In this document: positions 43,923 through 53,380 of the stretch, piece after piece | Layout: each line of letters starts with the position of its first letter | How positions within the stretch are numbered: the first letter of the stretch is position 1 | NCBI GenBank assembly: GCA_900143635.1 | Contig: FREY01000003.1 | Location: 511,220 to 575,219 of the forward strand | Direction: 5' to 3' | Length of the DNA: 64,000 nt | Source of the DNA: Rhodobacteraceae bacterium Alg231-04 | GTDB taxonomy: Bacteria; Pseudomonadota; Alphaproteobacteria; Rhodobacterales; Rhodobacteraceae | Translations under genes and position numbers: made by a program | Notes under the pieces: generated by a model | Seen by the model: the letters and a program-made list of their open reading frames with translations, nothing else | Database searches by the model: none | What the model was told of the DNA's origin: nothing

Positions 43923-45621
43923 AATCAGTCGCGGCAATTATGCCGCCATGTATGGCCCCACCACCGGCGACCGCGTCCGGCTGGCCGACACCGACCTGAT
44001 AATCGAGGTGGAGAAGGATTTCACCACCTACGGCGAAGAGGTAAAATTCGGCGGCGGCAAGGTGATCCGTGATGGCATGGGCCAAAGCCAAGCCACCCGC
44101 GCCGAAGGGGCCGTGGATACCATCATTACCAATGCGCTGATCGTGGACCACGGCGGCATCTACAAGGCAGACGTCGGTCTGCGTGACGGGCTGATCCACA
44201 AGATTGGCAAGGGCGGCAACCCCGACACCCAGCCCGGCGTCGACATCATCGTTGGCCCCGGAACCGAGGTGATCGCCGGCGAAGGCCGCATCCTGACGGC
44301 CGGCGGGTTTGACACCCATATCCATTACATCTGCCCCCAGCAGATCGAAGACGCGCTGCACTCGGGCCTCACGGCTATGCTCGGCGGCGGCACCGGGCCG
44401 GCGCACGGCACGCTGGCCACCACCTGCACCTCCGGCCCATGGCACATCGGGCGCATGTTGCAGGCGGCGGATGCCTTTCCGATGAACCTGGCCTTTGCCG
44501 GCAAGGGCAACGCCTCACTGCCCGCGGCACTGGAAGAACAGGTCAATGCTGGTGCCTGTGCGCTGAAACTGCACGAGGACTGGGGCTCGACCCCGGCGGC
44601 CATCGACTGCTGCCTGAACGTCGCGGATGCAATGGACGTGCAGGTGATGATCCACACCGACACGCTGAACGAGTCCGGCTTTGTCGAACACACCGTTACG
44701 GCCATGAAAGGTCGCACCATCCATGCCTTTCACACCGAAGGCGCCGGCGGCGGCCACGCACCGGACATTATCAAGATCGCAGGCGACGCCAATGTACTGC
44801 CCGCCTCCACCAACCCGACCCGCCCTTTCACTGTGAACACGCTGGAAGAGCATTTGGACATGCTGATGGTCTGCCACCATCTGGACAAATCGATCCCCGA
44901 GGATGTGGCCTTTGCCGAAAGCCGTATCCGCCGCGAGACCATTGCCGCCGAAGACATTCTGCACGACATGGGCGCCTTTTCGATCATCGCCTCGGACAGT
45001 CAGGCCATGGGCCGCGTCGGTGAGGTGATCACCCGCACCTGGCAGACCGCTGATAAGATGAAGAAACAGCGCGGCGCCTTGCCGGAAGAGACTGGCGACA
45101 ACGACAACTTCCGCGTGCGTCGTTATATCGCCAAATACACCATCAACCCGGCGATCGCGCATGGTGTGTCCAAACACATCGGCAGTGTTGAGGAAGGCAA
45201 ACGCGCCGATCTGGTGCTGTGGGATCCGGCCTTCTTTGGCGTGAAGCCCGAGATGGTGCTGATGGCTGGCACCATCGTTTGTGCCCAGATGGGCGACCCA
45301 AATGCGTCGATCCCGACGCCGCAGCCGGTGTATTCACGGCTGATGTGGGGTGCTTATGGCCGTTCGGTTGAGAACACGGCTGTCACCTTTGTCTCGGAGG
45401 CGGCGCAGGCCAATGGCGTGCGCGAAAACCTCGGGCTGGCAAAACAGACGCTGGCGGTGGAGCACACCCGCGGGATCGGCAAGAAAGACCTGATCCTGAA
45501 CGACGCCACACCGAAGATCGAAGTGCACCCCGAAACCTATGAAGTGCGCGCCGATGGCGAGCTGCTGACCTGCGAGCCTGCGGCCGAACTGCCGATGGCA
45601 CAGCGCTACTTCTTGTTCTAA
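43912..45621 (+). CDS. ureC: Urease alpha (catalytic) subunit UreC
   Basis: The 569-residue nickel hydrolase splits urea to ammonia and carbamate. All metal ligands are present: His136 and His138 (DTHIHYI), carbamylated Lys219 ([10 protein letters not shown]), His248 (IHTD), His274 ([10 protein letters not shown]) and Asp362 (ASDSQAMG). The mobile-flap CHHLD (Cys321-His322) is intact. Full length and likely active. Confidence 0.98.
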   Translation: MAGKISRGNYAAMYGPTTGDRVRLADTDLIIEVEKDFTTYGEEVKFGGGKVIRDGMGQSQATRAEGAVDTIITNALIVDHGGIYKADVGLRDGLIHKIGKGGNPDTQPGVDIIVGPGTEVIAGEGRILTAGGFDTHIHYICPQQIEDALHSGLTAMLGGGTGPAHGTLATTCTSGPWHIGRMLQAADAFPMNLAFAGKGNASLPAALEEQVNAGACALKLHEDWGSTPAAIDCCLNVADAMDVQVMIHTDTLNESGFVEHTVTAMKGRTIHAFHTEGAGGGHAPDIIKIAGDANVLPASTNPTRPFTVNTLEEHLDMLMVCHHLDKSIPEDVAFAESRIRRETIAAEDILHDMGAFSIIASDSQAMGRVGEVITRTWQTADKMKKQRGALPEETGDNDNFRVRRYIAKYTINPAIAHGVSKHIGSVEEGKRADLVLWDPAFFGVKPEMVLMAGTIVCAQMGDPNASIPTPQPVYSRLMWGAYGRSVENTAVTFVSEAAQANGVRENLGLAKQTLAVEHTRGIGKKDLILNDATPKIEVHPETYEVRADGELLTCEPAAELPMAQRYFLF

Positions 45622-45697
45622 GGGTCTGTTAAATGTGCCTAAAATTGTCAGCCATGCCACTAATGCATAGCGGGTTTCCCGCAACAACGGTGGAAAT

Positions 45698-45713
45698 TGC
45701 TGCACATGCAGCA
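45698..45713. promoter_or_regulatory. Palindrome upstream of the DUF1127 gene
   Basis: TGCTGCACATGCAGCA has perfect 7-bp arms around CA, 49 bases before the DUF1127 start. A second small hairpin, GCGGG-TTT-CCCGC (45670-45682), precedes it. The palindrome is a candidate operator, suggesting an independent promoter inside the urease cluster. Confidence 0.45.
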
Positions 45714-45762
45714 TACTTCCAGTGCCAAGAGAAAGAGGGTCCAACCAAAGGAGCACACTCTC

Positions 45763-45984
45763 ATGGCACATGTTGCAACACAATCCGCACACTGGTCCCC
45801 GCGGGCCGCGATCTCCGGCGTTCTGGCCTCCATCGGCGGCTTTCTGACCTCCGTCGCATTGGCAAATTCGCGCTTCCAGAAGGTTCAGGAACTGCAGGCC
45901 CTGTCCGACGAACAACTGGCAGAACGCGGCATGAAGCGCGAAGACATCGTGCAAGCTGTTTTTTCGGACGCCTACTGGATCTAA
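45763..45984 (+). CDS. DUF1127 domain small protein
   Basis: The 73-residue protein ends in a DUF1127-like segment (ELQALSDEQLAERGMKREDI then VQAVF), preceded by a hydrophobic region around residues 15-35. AAGGAG sits 9 bases before the ATG at 45763; the longer frame from 45697 lacks such a site. DUF1127 proteins are known in alphaproteobacteria as small RNA-binding or stress-related proteins. Its place between ureC and ureE, behind its own palindrome, suggests insertion of an independently controlled gene. Confidence 0.75.
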   Translation: MAHVATQSAHWSPRAAISGVLASIGGFLTSVALANSRFQKVQELQALSDEQLAERGMKREDIVQAVFSDAYWI

Positions 45985-46003
45985 GCCAGAGCGGGGTGCG
46001 CAC

Positions 46004-46540
46004 ATGAGCGCGCCCACCCTGACCGCCCGCAGCTATCATGGCCACAGCCATTCGGCGGCACCGGTTGCCTGCGTGGTCCTGGACTATGAAGCACGGTTTC
46101 TGCGCCGCAAGGTGCTGACATGCGAAGATGGCCAGCGCCTTCTGGTTGATCTGGCACAGGTCACATCCCTTGATCACGGCGGCGTATTGGTGCTGGAGGA
46201 CGGCGGAGAGGTGCTGGTGCAAGCCGCGCGCGAACCGCTTCTGGAAGTCACGTCCGATCAGCTGACCCGCATGGCTTGGCATATCGGCAACCGCCATACC
46301 CCCTGCCAGATCGAAGCGACCCGCCTGCTGATCCAGCGTGACCATGTGATTGCCACCATGCTGGCCCATCTTGGCGCAACAACGCGCGAGGTCGAAGAGC
46401 CGTTCACCCCGGAAGGTGGCGCTTATGGTCATGGGCGCACCCATAGCCATGAACACGGGCATTCGCATCACGGCGCCCCCGGTGAATCTGGCCACAGCCA
46501 TTCCCACGATCACAGCCACGACCATTCCCATGACCACTGA
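46004..46540 (+). CDS. ureE: Urease accessory nickel chaperone UreE
   Basis: The 178-residue protein has an N-terminal UreE domain (VVLDYEARFLRRKVLTCEDG) and a C-terminal domain with AWHIGNRHTPCQI carrying the central metal-binding His. It ends in an unusual tail with 15 His in the last 37 residues ([12 protein letters not shown] at the end), expected to store several Ni2+. The tail overlaps the ureF start by 11 bases. Confidence 0.95.
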   Translation: MSAPTLTARSYHGHSHSAAPVACVVLDYEARFLRRKVLTCEDGQRLLVDLAQVTSLDHGGVLVLEDGGEVLVQAAREPLLEVTSDQLTRMAWHIGNRHTPCQIEATRLLIQRDHVIATMLAHLGATTREVEEPFTPEGGAYGHGRTHSHEHGHSHHGAPGESGHSHSHDHSHDHSHDH

Positions 46541-47176
46541 TCCGGCGGCCCTTCTGACCCTGGCGCAATGGCTGTCGCCCGCCTATCCAGTGGGTGCCTT
46601 CAGCTATAGCCATGGGCTGGAATGGTCGGTGCAATCCGCTGCGGTGTCCGATGCAGCCGGTTTTCAGCTCTGGCTGTCTGACGTTCTGGAACATGGCGCA
46701 GGCCGCAATGACGCGATCCTGCTGGCCGCCGCCTATCGCGATCCATCACCCTCCGCGCTTGCAGATCTGAATGACCTGGCCATCGCCATGTCGCCCTCAC
46801 CTGAACGGCGGCTTGAGACGGTGCAACAGGGAGCGGCGTTTTGCCGGACCACCAGTGCCATCTGGCAGGCCGAGCTGACCGACCTCGCCTATCCGGTGGC
46901 GGTTGGTGCGGCGGCCCGCCTGTCGGACCTGCCCTTGCCGGAAACCCTGCTGATGTATCTGCACGGTTTTGCCGGTAATCTGACCGCCGCCGCGATCCGA
47001 CTGGTCCCGCTGGGCCAGACCGAGGGTCAGGCAGCCCTCGCCGCCCTTGCGCCCCTGTGTCAGCAGCTGGCCGCCGAGGCACAGACCCAGACGACCGATG
47101 ATCTGGGCAGCGCCTGCTTCCTTGCCGATATCGCATCGATGAAACACGAAACCCAATATTCGAGGCTCTTTCGCTC

Positions 47177-47180
<4 letters not shown>
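46530..47180 (+). CDS. ureF: Urease accessory protein UreF
   Basis: The 216-residue protein starts [20 protein letters not shown] and has the hallmark [12 protein letters not shown], then a late [17 protein letters not shown] ending. UreF bridges UreD and UreG in the nickel-loading complex. The ATG at 46530 lies inside the ureE tail. The frame is open further upstream but encodes only a shadow of the His-rich tail. Overlaps ureG by ATGA. Confidence 0.94.
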
Positions 47181-47794
<614 letters not shown>

Positions 47795-47821
47795 GGCCTG
47801 CCGCGTTGCGGCGGCTTCGCG

Positions 47822-48832
47822 TCAGTCGCCGTAATAATCCAAGTACCAATCCACAAAGGCCGCAACGCCCTTGGTGACCTCGGTCGACGGCGCATAGCCG
47901 GTGAGGCTTTTGAGCAGTGAGGCTTCGGCCCATGTGGCGGGAACATCGCCGGCCTGCATGGGCATGAGATTGCGCTGCGCGACCTTGCCGAGACGGGCCT
48001 CGATTGCGGCAATGAAATCACCCAGAGGCACGGTGTCGGAGTTGCCGATATTTACAACCCGGAACGGTGCGACCGGCGACAGGCTGTCGCCCTCGGCAAC
48101 AACCCCATCCACCGGCCTGACCGGAACCGCATCAATTAGCAGACACATGGCCTGAACAAGATCTTCGATGTAGGTGAAGTCGCGCCGCATATTGCCGTTA
48201 TTATACACATCAATCGGGCGATCCTCGATGATCGCCTTTGTGAATTTGAACAGCGCCATGTCCGGGCGGCCCCAGGGGCCATAAACGGTAAAGAACCGGA
48301 ACATGGTCACCGGCAGATCGTAAAGATGCGCGTAGGAATGCGCCATGTTTTCCGTGGATTTCTTGGTCGCCGCGTAAAAGGACATCTGGTGGTCGGCCTT
48401 CACGGTCTCCCGGTAAGGCATCTCCTCATTTGCGCCATAAGCGGAGGAGGTCGAGGCAAGCAGCATGTGTTTGGGCGGGAAGGCGCGGGCCGCTTCCAGC
48501 AATTCGAACGTGCCGATCAAATTGCTTTCCAGATATGAGCGGGGATTATCGATTGAATAGCGAACCCCGGCCTGCGCCGCCAGATGGATGACAGTGTCCG
48601 GCCGCTCCTCCTCGAATACCGAGCGCAGCAGACCCGGTGCTTCGACCAACCCGTGAATGGACCGGTAGTTGTCAAACTCCATCAGCCGCGCTTCACGCGC
48701 CTCTTTGAGAGTGACATCATAATAGTCTGACATGCAGTCCAGACCAATCACCCGCCAGCCCTGCTCCAGAAGGCTACGGCAGACAAACGATCCGATAAAT
48801 CCGGCCGATCCGGTAACAAGAGCAACGGGCAT
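47822..48832 (-). CDS. UDP-glucuronate 4-epimerase-like NAD-dependent epimerase
   Basis: The 336-residue extended SDR has the NAD motif TGSAGFIGSF (7-16), HLAAQAGVRYS, TSSAYG, the catalytic YAATKKSTE and RFFTVYGPWGRPDMA, the pattern of UDP-glucuronate 4-epimerases used for capsule or LPS galacturonate. Neighbouring sugar-transferase gene supports surface polysaccharide synthesis. Confidence 0.87.
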   Translation of the reverse strand: MPVALVTGSAGFIGSFVCRSLLEQGWRVIGLDCMSDYYDVTLKEAREARLMEFDNYRSIHGLVEAPGLLRSVFEEERPDTVIHLAAQAGVRYSIDNPRSYLESNLIGTFELLEAARAFPPKHMLLASTSSAYGANEEMPYRETVKADHQMSFYAATKKSTENMAHSYAHLYDLPVTMFRFFTVYGPWGRPDMALFKFTKAIIEDRPIDVYNNGNMRRDFTYIEDLVQAMCLLIDAVPVRPVDGVVAEGDSLSPVAPFRVVNIGNSDTVPLGDFIAAIEARLGKVAQRNLMPMQAGDVPATWAEASLLKSLTGYAPSTEVTKGVAAFVDWYLDYYGD

Positions 48833-49170
48833 GAGGTCTCCTCAGGGTTCATGGACAGCGCGCAGGGGCGCGAATCTTCGTTTCCCGCACAGTATCGCGG
48901 TGCAACACCCTGTGAAAGGCGCGTAAATATCGCCCCCTTCCGCATTCAATTTTGCAGGGATTGTATAATTTTCGATCAATTAATTCGAAATAAATCGCAA
49001 CTCACCCACCTCAGTCCACCTCCTGCAATTTTTATCGGCATATTGCCTAATTATAAAAGAATCCATTTGAAGAAAATTTTCATCGCCCCTAAAACCTACG
49101 GTTAGTGGCCAGTTATTTTTTGGACACGCATATTTAAAATAGTTATATAAACTTAATTTGCGAGCATGTT
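48833..49170. other. AT-rich divergent intergenic region
   Basis: This 338-bp region has no credible gene and is much more AT-rich than its surroundings. It contains an inverted repeat TTTCGA-N9-TCGAAA (48970-48990) and a promoter-like TTGGAC (49120-49125)-N18-TATATA (49144-49149) ahead of the sugar-transferase gene. The epimerase promoter must lie at the left end. Confidence 0.55.
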
Positions 49171-49866
49171 ATGCAAGATTTTACGAGCTCCTTTGAGCAG
49201 GCAATTCCAGTACCTGCCCCTATTTCTGATGCCTCGGACATGCAATCCACAGCTTCAAAACGTTTTTATACGCGATTTGGAAAGCGTGCATTTGACGCAG
49301 CACTTACATTGCTTGCTGCACCTGTAGTTGTGCCCTCTGTTCTGTTGCTGGCCGGGGTCATTGCTTTGGATGGCAGCAGTCCCTTTTTCACACAGCAGCG
49401 CGTCGGGCGTGGCGGGCGGAATTACAAAATGTGGAAGCTGCGCTCCATGGTTCCCAATGCCGAGCCCATTCTTGAAAAGCACCTCGACAGCAATCCCAAG
49501 GCCAGAGCCGAATGGGACAGCCATCAGAAGCTGGCCCAGGATCCGCGCATCACCCGGATTGGAAAACTCATTCGGAAGACGTCTTTGGACGAATTGCCAC
49601 AGCTTTGGAATGTCTTGCTCGGCGACATGAGCCTGGTTGGGCCTCGGCCGATGATGCCTTCGCAAAAGGCGCTCTATCCCGGAACCGAATACTATAATCT
49701 GCGCCCCGGCATTACCGGATCCTGGCAGGTGTCGGACCGCAACAAATCCACCTTTGCCGAGCGCGCGGGTTTCGACGCAAGCTATCTTCAGAACCAATCT
49801 CTGAAAACGGACCTCACCCTATTGAGAAAAACCATTTCGGTTGTTTTGAAAGCCACGGGCTGCTGA
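49171..49866 (+). CDS. Polyprenyl-phosphate sugar transferase (ExoY/WcaJ-type)
   Basis: The 231-residue protein has the bacterial sugar-transferase domain: one N-terminal hydrophobic helix (about 50-70), then [19 protein letters not shown], the [20 protein letters not shown] segment, [15 protein letters not shown] and [17 protein letters not shown]. It transfers a sugar phosphate to undecaprenyl phosphate to start exopolysaccharide units. It stands alone with its own AT-rich promoter. Confidence 0.93.
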   Translation: MQDFTSSFEQAIPVPAPISDASDMQSTASKRFYTRFGKRAFDAALTLLAAPVVVPSVLLLAGVIALDGSSPFFTQQRVGRGGRNYKMWKLRSMVPNAEPILEKHLDSNPKARAEWDSHQKLAQDPRITRIGKLIRKTSLDELPQLWNVLLGDMSLVGPRPMMPSQKALYPGTEYYNLRPGITGSWQVSDRNKSTFAERAGFDASYLQNQSLKTDLTLLRKTISVVLKATGC

Positions 49867-50240
49867 CCCTTTCGGAAAGTGGAAGGGGCGACAATTGAAA
49901 AGGCAGAAGGTATTTCAGTCAATTTCATTGCGACTTTCAAATATATCAAACTGCAATTCAGGCACAGCGGTGAAATTCCGCCGTGGGCCTCTGTCGCGCA
50001 ATCCCTGCACAGCAGATTGTTTTCTCCGAGAAATTCTAACACTCAAATCGAAAGACACCCCGAGAGCGACGCGCTCCTGAGCGCACAGGCCGGGCTGATC
50101 GCCTTCGCATCTCCTTAAAACACCCCTCATGTAGCAAAAGAGGCATGCAGTAACAGCTCTTTGGCCACGGGGCTGAAACGAAAAAGGCAGCCCGCATTTG
50201 CGGGCCGCCTTTCGATAGTTTGTCACTGGACCGGTTGGGT
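49867..50240. other. Intergenic region after the sugar transferase
   Basis: Within these 374 bp the only clear structure is the minus-strand terminator at 50183-50212. A 79-codon frame at 49879-50118 has no family resemblance and no convincing ribosome site, so I leave it out. Confidence 0.6.
50183..50212 (-). terminator. Rho-independent terminator of the sugar ABC operon
   Basis: AAAGGC-A-GCCCGC (50183-50195) pairs with GCGGGC-C-GCCTTT (50200-50212) around ATTT. On the minus strand it is followed by a TTTTT tract, 28 bases after the ATPase stop. Confidence 0.85.
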
Positions 50241-51029
50241 TTAAACCGTACCGCCGAGCGAGCCTTCCAGTTTGACCATCTCCTGACCGCCGGCCATCAG
50301 ATCCTGCAGCTCTTCGGGAGTGATCTGGCCACGCTGAGCGGTGCCCAGAGTCTGACCACGGTTCAACACGGTGAAACGGTCGCCCACTGCCATGGCATGG
50401 CGCACGTTGTGGGTGATGAAGACCACCGCGATGCCCTGTTTGCGGACCTTATCGATGGTTGCCAGAACATTCGCTGTCTGACGCACACCAAGGGCCGAAG
50501 TAGGTTCATCGAGGATCAGCACTTTCGCACCGAAGTGAACCGCGCGGGCAATCGCAACCGTCTGACGTTCACCGCCCGACAATGTGCCAACCGCCTGGTC
50601 GGGACCACGCAGGTTGATGCCCATCTTGCGCATTTCTTCCATGGTCACCTTATTGGCGTAGTCATGGTCGAACAGCTTCAGCGGGCCGACACTTTTCACC
50701 GGCTCATTGCCCATGAAGAAGTTGCGGCTGACCGACATCAGCGGGATCATCGCCAGGTGCTGGTGCACCGTCGCAATACCTGCCGAGATCGCGTCACGCG
50801 GATCTGCGAAATGCATCTCCTGACCTTCGAACAAGATCTCGCCGTGGGTGGGTTTGTGAACCCCCGACATGGTCTTGATGAAGGTCGATTTGCCGGCACC
50901 GTTGTCGCCCAGAAGGCAGTGGCATTCGCCCGGGAAAACATCCACCGACACGCCCGCCAGCGCAATCACGCTGCCGAAGTGTTTCTGGATATCCTTCATC
51001 TGGATGATTGGGGCATGTTCATTGGTCAT
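50241..51029 (-). CDS. Sugar (inositol-type) ABC transporter ATP-binding protein
   Basis: The 262-residue single-domain CUT2-type ATPase has Walker A GDNGAGKST, signature LSGGERQTVAIARA and Walker B KVLILDEPTSALG. Most CUT2 ATPases (RbsA, XylG) are tandem 500-residue proteins; this half-size form is the FrcA-like type. It is last in the binding protein-permease-ATPase operon. Confidence 0.9.
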   Translation of the reverse strand: MTNEHAPIIQMKDIQKHFGSVIALAGVSVDVFPGECHCLLGDNGAGKSTFIKTMSGVHKPTHGEILFEGQEMHFADPRDAISAGIATVHQHLAMIPLMSVSRNFFMGNEPVKSVGPLKLFDHDYANKVTMEEMRKMGINLRGPDQAVGTLSGGERQTVAIARAVHFGAKVLILDEPTSALGVRQTANVLATIDKVRKQGIAVVFITHNVRHAMAVGDRFTVLNRGQTLGTAQRGQITPEELQDLMAGGQEMVKLEGSLGGTV

Positions 51030-51030
51030 A

Positions 51031-52155
51031 TCAGCGCTCCCCTGTGATGATGCGGCGGATGTAGGTGTTCAGGATCACGGCACCCAAGAGGATGACACCC
51101 AGGAACACGCGGAACAGCGAGCTTTCGACACCGGCGAAGAACAGACCCTGCTGCACCACACCAAAGATCAGCGCGCCAAGGGCTGCACCCAGAACCGAGC
51201 CGTAGCCGCCGGTCAGCAATGCGCCACCGATAACAACCGCGATGATCGCTTCGAATTCTTTCAGCAGACCACGGTCAGCACCAGCAGAACCGAATTCCAT
51301 CACCTGACAAACCGCAAAGACGGTTGCGCAGAAGGCGGTGAACATGAACATCAGGATCTTGACCTTGTTCACCGGAACACCGGAGTTACGCGCCGCTTCA
51401 GCGTCGCCACCCGAAGCGTAGATCCAGTTGCCGAACTTGGTCTTGGTCAGCAGCACGTGGCCAAAGATGATCAGGACAATCGCCCAGATGATCAGCATCG
51501 GAATACCGTCAACAACCGGCTGACCTTCGCGGGTGCCGCGTGTGAAGGTTGCGATCAGCCCATTGTCACCCATCCAGGTGAACAGACCGCCAAGGATTTT
51601 GCCGCCAAAGACGGGCGCAAGCCAGTCGCCTTCAGCCACATCTTTGATGCCGCCGATGATTGTTTTGCGCTCGATCAGCTGCGGCAGGAAGATGGTGAAA
51701 CCGCGCAGGATGAACAGGAAGGCCAGCGTCACGATGAAGGACGGCAGCCCGGTTCGGATTACAATGTAACCATTAAGTCCGCCAATCGCTGTACACAGTA
51801 CGAATGTGACCATGATGGCCATCCATACCGGCCAGCCATAGGTGACCGAGAAGATTGCGATCATCATGCCGGCAAAGCCGATCATGGAGCCAACGGAGAG
51901 GTCAAATTCGCCTGCGATCATAAGCAGACATGCGCCAACGGCGATAATCATGAACTGTGCAGATACAATCGACCAGTTCATCATGCCTTGGCTGTTGAAC
52001 ATGCCGCTGTCGAAAGCAAACAGAAGGAAGAATGTGAAGACCGCAACGGTCCCGACCATGCCACCGAGTTCCGGACGGATCAGCGCTTTGCGCAGCCCGG
52101 AGATCTCTTTGACTCGTTCATCGGTCGCGGGAATAGGTTGAGCAGCTTCGCCCAT
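51031..52155 (-). CDS. Sugar (inositol-type) ABC transporter permease
   Basis: The 374-residue membrane protein of the RbsC/FrcC (CUT2) type has about ten hydrophobic segments and the family patterns GEFDLSVGSMIGFAG and TKFGNWIYASGGDAEAARNSG. The ATG at 52155 has GAAAGGG upstream; the longer frame begins with a TTG. It ends 1 base before the ATPase start. Confidence 0.9.
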   Translation of the reverse strand: MGEAAQPIPATDERVKEISGLRKALIRPELGGMVGTVAVFTFFLLFAFDSGMFNSQGMMNWSIVSAQFMIIAVGACLLMIAGEFDLSVGSMIGFAGMMIAIFSVTYGWPVWMAIMVTFVLCTAIGGLNGYIVIRTGLPSFIVTLAFLFILRGFTIFLPQLIERKTIIGGIKDVAEGDWLAPVFGGKILGGLFTWMGDNGLIATFTRGTREGQPVVDGIPMLIIWAIVLIIFGHVLLTKTKFGNWIYASGGDAEAARNSGVPVNKVKILMFMFTAFCATVFAVCQVMEFGSAGADRGLLKEFEAIIAVVIGGALLTGGYGSVLGAALGALIFGVVQQGLFFAGVESSLFRVFLGVILLGAVILNTYIRRIITGER

Positions 52156-52202
52156 GAGAGCGCCCTTTCGCAAGTTAACCAAAATCTGGATGTTGAATGA
52201 AA

Positions 52203-52235
52203 AACGGGCGCCCGCTGAAAACAGGGGCGCCCGTT
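52203..52235 (-). terminator. Attenuating hairpin between binding protein and permease
   Basis: AACGGGCGCCC (52203-52213) and GGGCGCCCGTT (52225-52235) pair perfectly over 11 bp. On the minus strand a TTTTT tract follows directly, 11 bases after the binding-protein stop. It should stop most transcripts, leaving some read-through to the permease and ATPase genes. Confidence 0.78.
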
Positions 52236-52245
52236 CATTGTCGAA

Positions 52246-53196
52246 TTAGCGGTATTCGCCCGCGAATTCTTCGATTTTGGTCAGGCCGTCAGCTGTTACG
52301 AAGCCGGGGCCGGAGTTGATGTTGTTGCCCGGCAGAACGCCGTAACGGTGGTAGTTGGTCATCACAACAACCGGCAGGTAAGCCTGCAGGAAGGGCTGCT
52401 GGTCGATGCCCCATTCGATCACGCCGGCTTTGATGCCTTTGACGATCTCGCCGCCCAGGTCGAAGGTGCCGAAGTAAATGTCACCGGACATGCCGTTTTC
52501 TTCCAGCGCCAGCAGGGTCGGGTCAGCAGATGTCGGGCCGAGGGTCAGAACCGCATCGGTTTCCGGGTTGGCCGACAGGTAAGCCAGAACACGGTTTTTG
52601 ATCTCTGCGGGGTCTTGACCTGCGTCGATCATCTGGTTGCCCAGCTCGATGCCGAGACCATCAGCGAAGCCCTGGCAGCGTTCCTGCGAAGACGGCTGAA
52701 CGATGTAGTGGTTTACGCAGAGGAACGAACCAATGCCGTCGCCTTTGGCGCGCACACCAGCAGCATAACCTGCGTCATACTCAGGCTGGCCAACATACAT
52801 CAGGGCGCCGATTTCGCGGGCCTTGTCCGGCGAGCCGGTGTTCATGATGATGACGTCTACGCCAGCATCCACAGCCGCACGGATCGGACCTTCGAGGATG
52901 TCCGGGTCCGCCAGTGTGGTGATGATGCCGTTGGGGCCAGATGCAGCTGCCTGCTCGATGATGCGGGCCATGTCGGCCAGGTCACCGGTCGGCGGGTTGC
53001 GGTATTCAACCTCAACACCCATCTGTTCACCCGCCAGGGCGATGCCGTTTTTGATGGTGTTCCACCAGCTGTCGCTGTCCGGCGCGTGGCTGACCAGAAT
53101 GTATTTCTCGCCATCGGCCGACGCGGTTGTGGCCATCATCAGCGGCGCGGCAGCAACCGCAGTTGCCATGGCCAGCTTTTTCATCAGTGAAGTCAT
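52246..53196 (-). CDS. Sugar (inositol-type) ABC transporter substrate-binding protein
   Basis: The 316-residue periplasmic binding protein (peripla_BP_4 fold, RbsB/IbpA-like) has a signal peptide (KKLAMATAVAAAPLMMATTASA) followed by YILVSHAPDSDSWWNTI and a hinge-type VIIMNTGSPDKAREIGAL segment. The ATG at 53196 has GGGAGGAAA upstream. Its promoter shares the LacI-type operator with the divergent regulator, and the iol enzymes are next door, so myo-inositol or another inositol is the likely ligand. Confidence 0.88.
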   Translation of the reverse strand: MTSLMKKLAMATAVAAAPLMMATTASADGEKYILVSHAPDSDSWWNTIKNGIALAGEQMGVEVEYRNPPTGDLADMARIIEQAAASGPNGIITTLADPDILEGPIRAAVDAGVDVIIMNTGSPDKAREIGALMYVGQPEYDAGYAAGVRAKGDGIGSFLCVNHYIVQPSSQERCQGFADGLGIELGNQMIDAGQDPAEIKNRVLAYLSANPETDAVLTLGPTSADPTLLALEENGMSGDIYFGTFDLGGEIVKGIKAGVIEWGIDQQPFLQAYLPVVVMTNYHRYGVLPGNNINSGPGFVTADGLTKIEEFAGEYR

Positions 53197-53282
53197 TATT
53201 TCCTCCCGAAATGTTCCTGTGGGGACAAACAGATCTGCGTCTATCCGCCTCCCTGTGCAGATGTAAGCACATCCGAATTTCA

Positions 53283-53300
53283 TTTGCAACCGGTTGCAAA
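53283..53300. promoter_or_regulatory. LacI-type operator overlapping two divergent -35 boxes
   Basis: TTTGCAACCGGTTGCAAA is an 18-bp perfect palindrome with the central CG of LacI-family sites. On the plus strand TTGCAA (53294-53299) with CATAAT (53318-53323, spacer 18) forms the regulator promoter. On the minus strand TTGCAA with TTACAT (spacer 17) forms the binding-protein promoter. Binding would block both, so repression and autoregulation are expected. Confidence 0.85.
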
Positions 53301-53380
53301 GAGACTCGTTAAAAATTCATAATGCCTTCAAGTGGTGACTGAGATACAAGGATGCAGCTTTAAAAGGAGTACAGCAGCTG

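Noticed and set aside
49879-50118. 79-codon frame after the sugar transferase
   Set aside because: No recognisable domain, no good ribosome site, unusual composition; treated as non-coding.
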